This document shows positions 63,301 to 64,000 of a DNA stretch of 64,000 bases, one piece after another. Source of the DNA: Naegleria lovaniensis (lineage: Eukaryota; Heterolobosea; Eutetramitea; Acrasida; Naegleriidae); assembly GCF_003324165.1 (NCBI RefSeq), contig NW_025407844.1, positions 248,001 through 312,000 on the forward strand, in the 5' to 3' direction. The notes below the pieces were generated by a model, which ran no database searches, had not been told where the DNA came from, and was given only the letters and a program-made list of their open reading frames with translations. How positions within the stretch are numbered: position 1 is the stretch's first letter; each line of letters opens with the position of its first letter. A program made the translations under genes and the position numbers.

Positions 63301-64000
63301 TTATTTACGCCAATTACTAATTGCCAAGGTTCCCAACAGTAATACTGTTGTGGTTAATAGGACATAAAGGCCAGTATTGTCTTTGGATGCAGTAGTGGTA
63401 CTTGTAGCCACTGGTTGGCTATTCATTGCACTCTGATTCTTATTTGTCTGTGTTGGTGGATTTTCAGTTCGAGTGGTAATGGCTGGATAATTTGCAAGAG
63501 AGCCAATGGAACTAAATGTGAGTGCCAAATAGGATGGTTTGTCTCTAAGTAAATAGGTCAGAACTTCTCCAGGAGGCATTGGTGGAGGAGGAGCATATTT
63601 AGCTCCCTTAACCTTCTTTTTAAGGTAATCGACGGCAAGAGCTTTCTGAATGAATAAATGTTCATCGACTAGAGTTTCAAAACGATATTTAAGTCTCAAA
63701 TTAGGAACGTTTGATTGACGAATATCATTAGTTCCGAACATTCTTGTTGTTCCAAGCCAATACTTCTTAAAGACATCCTCAAAACCAGATTGAATAACTG
63801 AATTTCTAGCAATTTCACACAAATCTACATTTGTCAAGTGATATACTTGAGCTGCAATAGAATATTCTTCCATTAATGGTTCACGAGTAAAGTGGAACAT
63901 GAGAGGATCATCGGTAGATAATGCAACGTTGAGACCTCTTTGGAAAAATTGAGGGAATGGATTCTTCTCATAGGACAAAAATAGGGAATTGTTGGAAAGA
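63301..64000 (-). CDS. AMP deaminase, C-terminal part, with tail anchor (5' partial)
   Basis: The frame is open to the window end; the beginning lies outside. The visible 233 residues hold the AMP deaminase C-terminal catalytic region: SLFLSYEKNPFPQFFQRGLN, the metal/acid loop VALSTDDPLMFHFTREPLME with the essential Asp pair, EYSIAAQVYHL, RNSVIQSGF, NDIRQSNVPNLRLKYRFETL. The enzyme converts AMP to IMP and ammonia. Beyond the normal end there is a ~60-residue polar linker and a terminal hydrophobic helix (LYVLLTTTVLLLGTLAISNW) followed by RK, a tail-anchor topology not seen in the usual family end. Confidence 0.9.
   Translation of the reverse strand, partial: LSNNSLFLSYEKNPFPQFFQRGLNVALSTDDPLMFHFTREPLMEEYSIAAQVYHLTNVDLCEIARNSVIQSGFEDVFKKYWLGTTRMFGTNDIRQSNVPNLRLKYRFETLVDEHLFIQKALAVDYLKKKVKGAKYAPPPPMPPGEVLTYLLRDKPSYLALTFSSIGSLANYPAITTRTENPPTQTNKNQSAMNSQPVATSTTTASKDNTGLYVLLTTTVLLLGTLAISNWRK

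Noticed and set aside
1-64000. Mobile elements, viral remnants, CRISPR arrays or rRNA genes
   Set aside because: No transposase, reverse transcriptase, integrase, capsid-like gene, terminal repeats, spaced direct-repeat array or rRNA core was seen on either strand.

Overview
The window looks like nuclear DNA of a free-living amoeboflagellate close to Naegleria (Heterolobosea). Genes are packed tightly on both strands and separated by short AT-rich spacers. Introns are short (about 44-216 nt) GT-AG introns with GTAAGT, GTATGT or GTAGGT donors. Start codons usually follow an A-rich tract, and many proteins carry Q/N/S/T-rich low-complexity regions. The set of conserved genes is eukaryotic: V-ATPase B, importin alpha, AP-1 gamma, NOB1, NAA35, TRM5, MKS1 and DENND6. 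MKS1 implies an organism that builds flagella. The assignment to Naegleria is inference from gene style; no marker gene such as rRNA is present.

Layout. 1-6.2 kb: a TPR protein (5' end outside the window), a PB1-domain protein, an F-box-like/SET histone methyltransferase, and a leucine-zipper/PAS protein. 6.3-13.8 kb: four-exon NAA35 (NatC auxiliary subunit), a 93-residue acidic protein, an 8-TM protein, a basic/acidic low-complexity protein and a two-FKBP/TPR immunophilin. 14-23.3 kb: an RCC1-like protein, an alpha/beta hydrolase, a SPIN90/Ldb17-like actin regulator, a membrane GDPD phosphodiesterase, a pepsin-like protein without catalytic Asp motifs, and an LRR-like protein. 23.3-31.4 kb: a 1013-residue low-complexity protein, a membrane protein, a B-box/SPRY protein and V-ATPase subunit B. 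31.5-41.2 kb: NOB1, a small anchored protein, a three-exon T4 Rnl1-type RNA ligase, an ependymin-like secreted protein, a TM2-domain protein with a 22-nt exon, and seven-exon DENND6. 41.3-49 kb: a three-exon basic protein, a membrane-anchored penicillin-acylase-family Ntn hydrolase, a possible DPM2-like protein, a partly resolved gene and a Yae1-domain protein. 49-58.9 kb: AP-1 gamma, a probable mitoribosomal protein, importin alpha, TRM5 and MKS1. 59-64 kb: a nucleoside diphosphate kinase with an N-terminal targeting segment, a duplicated beta-rich small protein, a mitochondrial-type membrane protein, tRNA-Ser(GCU), and the C-terminal part of a tail-anchored AMP deaminase.

There is no operon logic. 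The genes serve independent housekeeping routes: trafficking (AP-1, DENND6, V-ATPase), RNA processing (TRM5, NOB1, RNA ligase, Yae1), nuclear import, N-terminal acetylation, cytoskeleton and cilium, and nucleotide metabolism. I saw no transposon, viral element, CRISPR array or rRNA. Three otherwise good genes (TPR, PAS, B-box/SPRY) each show one frame change in or next to A/T runs, which may be assembly error. I found no convincing novel multi-gene system. The most interesting single loci are the Rnl1-type RNA ligase, the F-box/SET fusion, the catalytically dead pepsin-like protein and the tail-anchored AMP deaminase.
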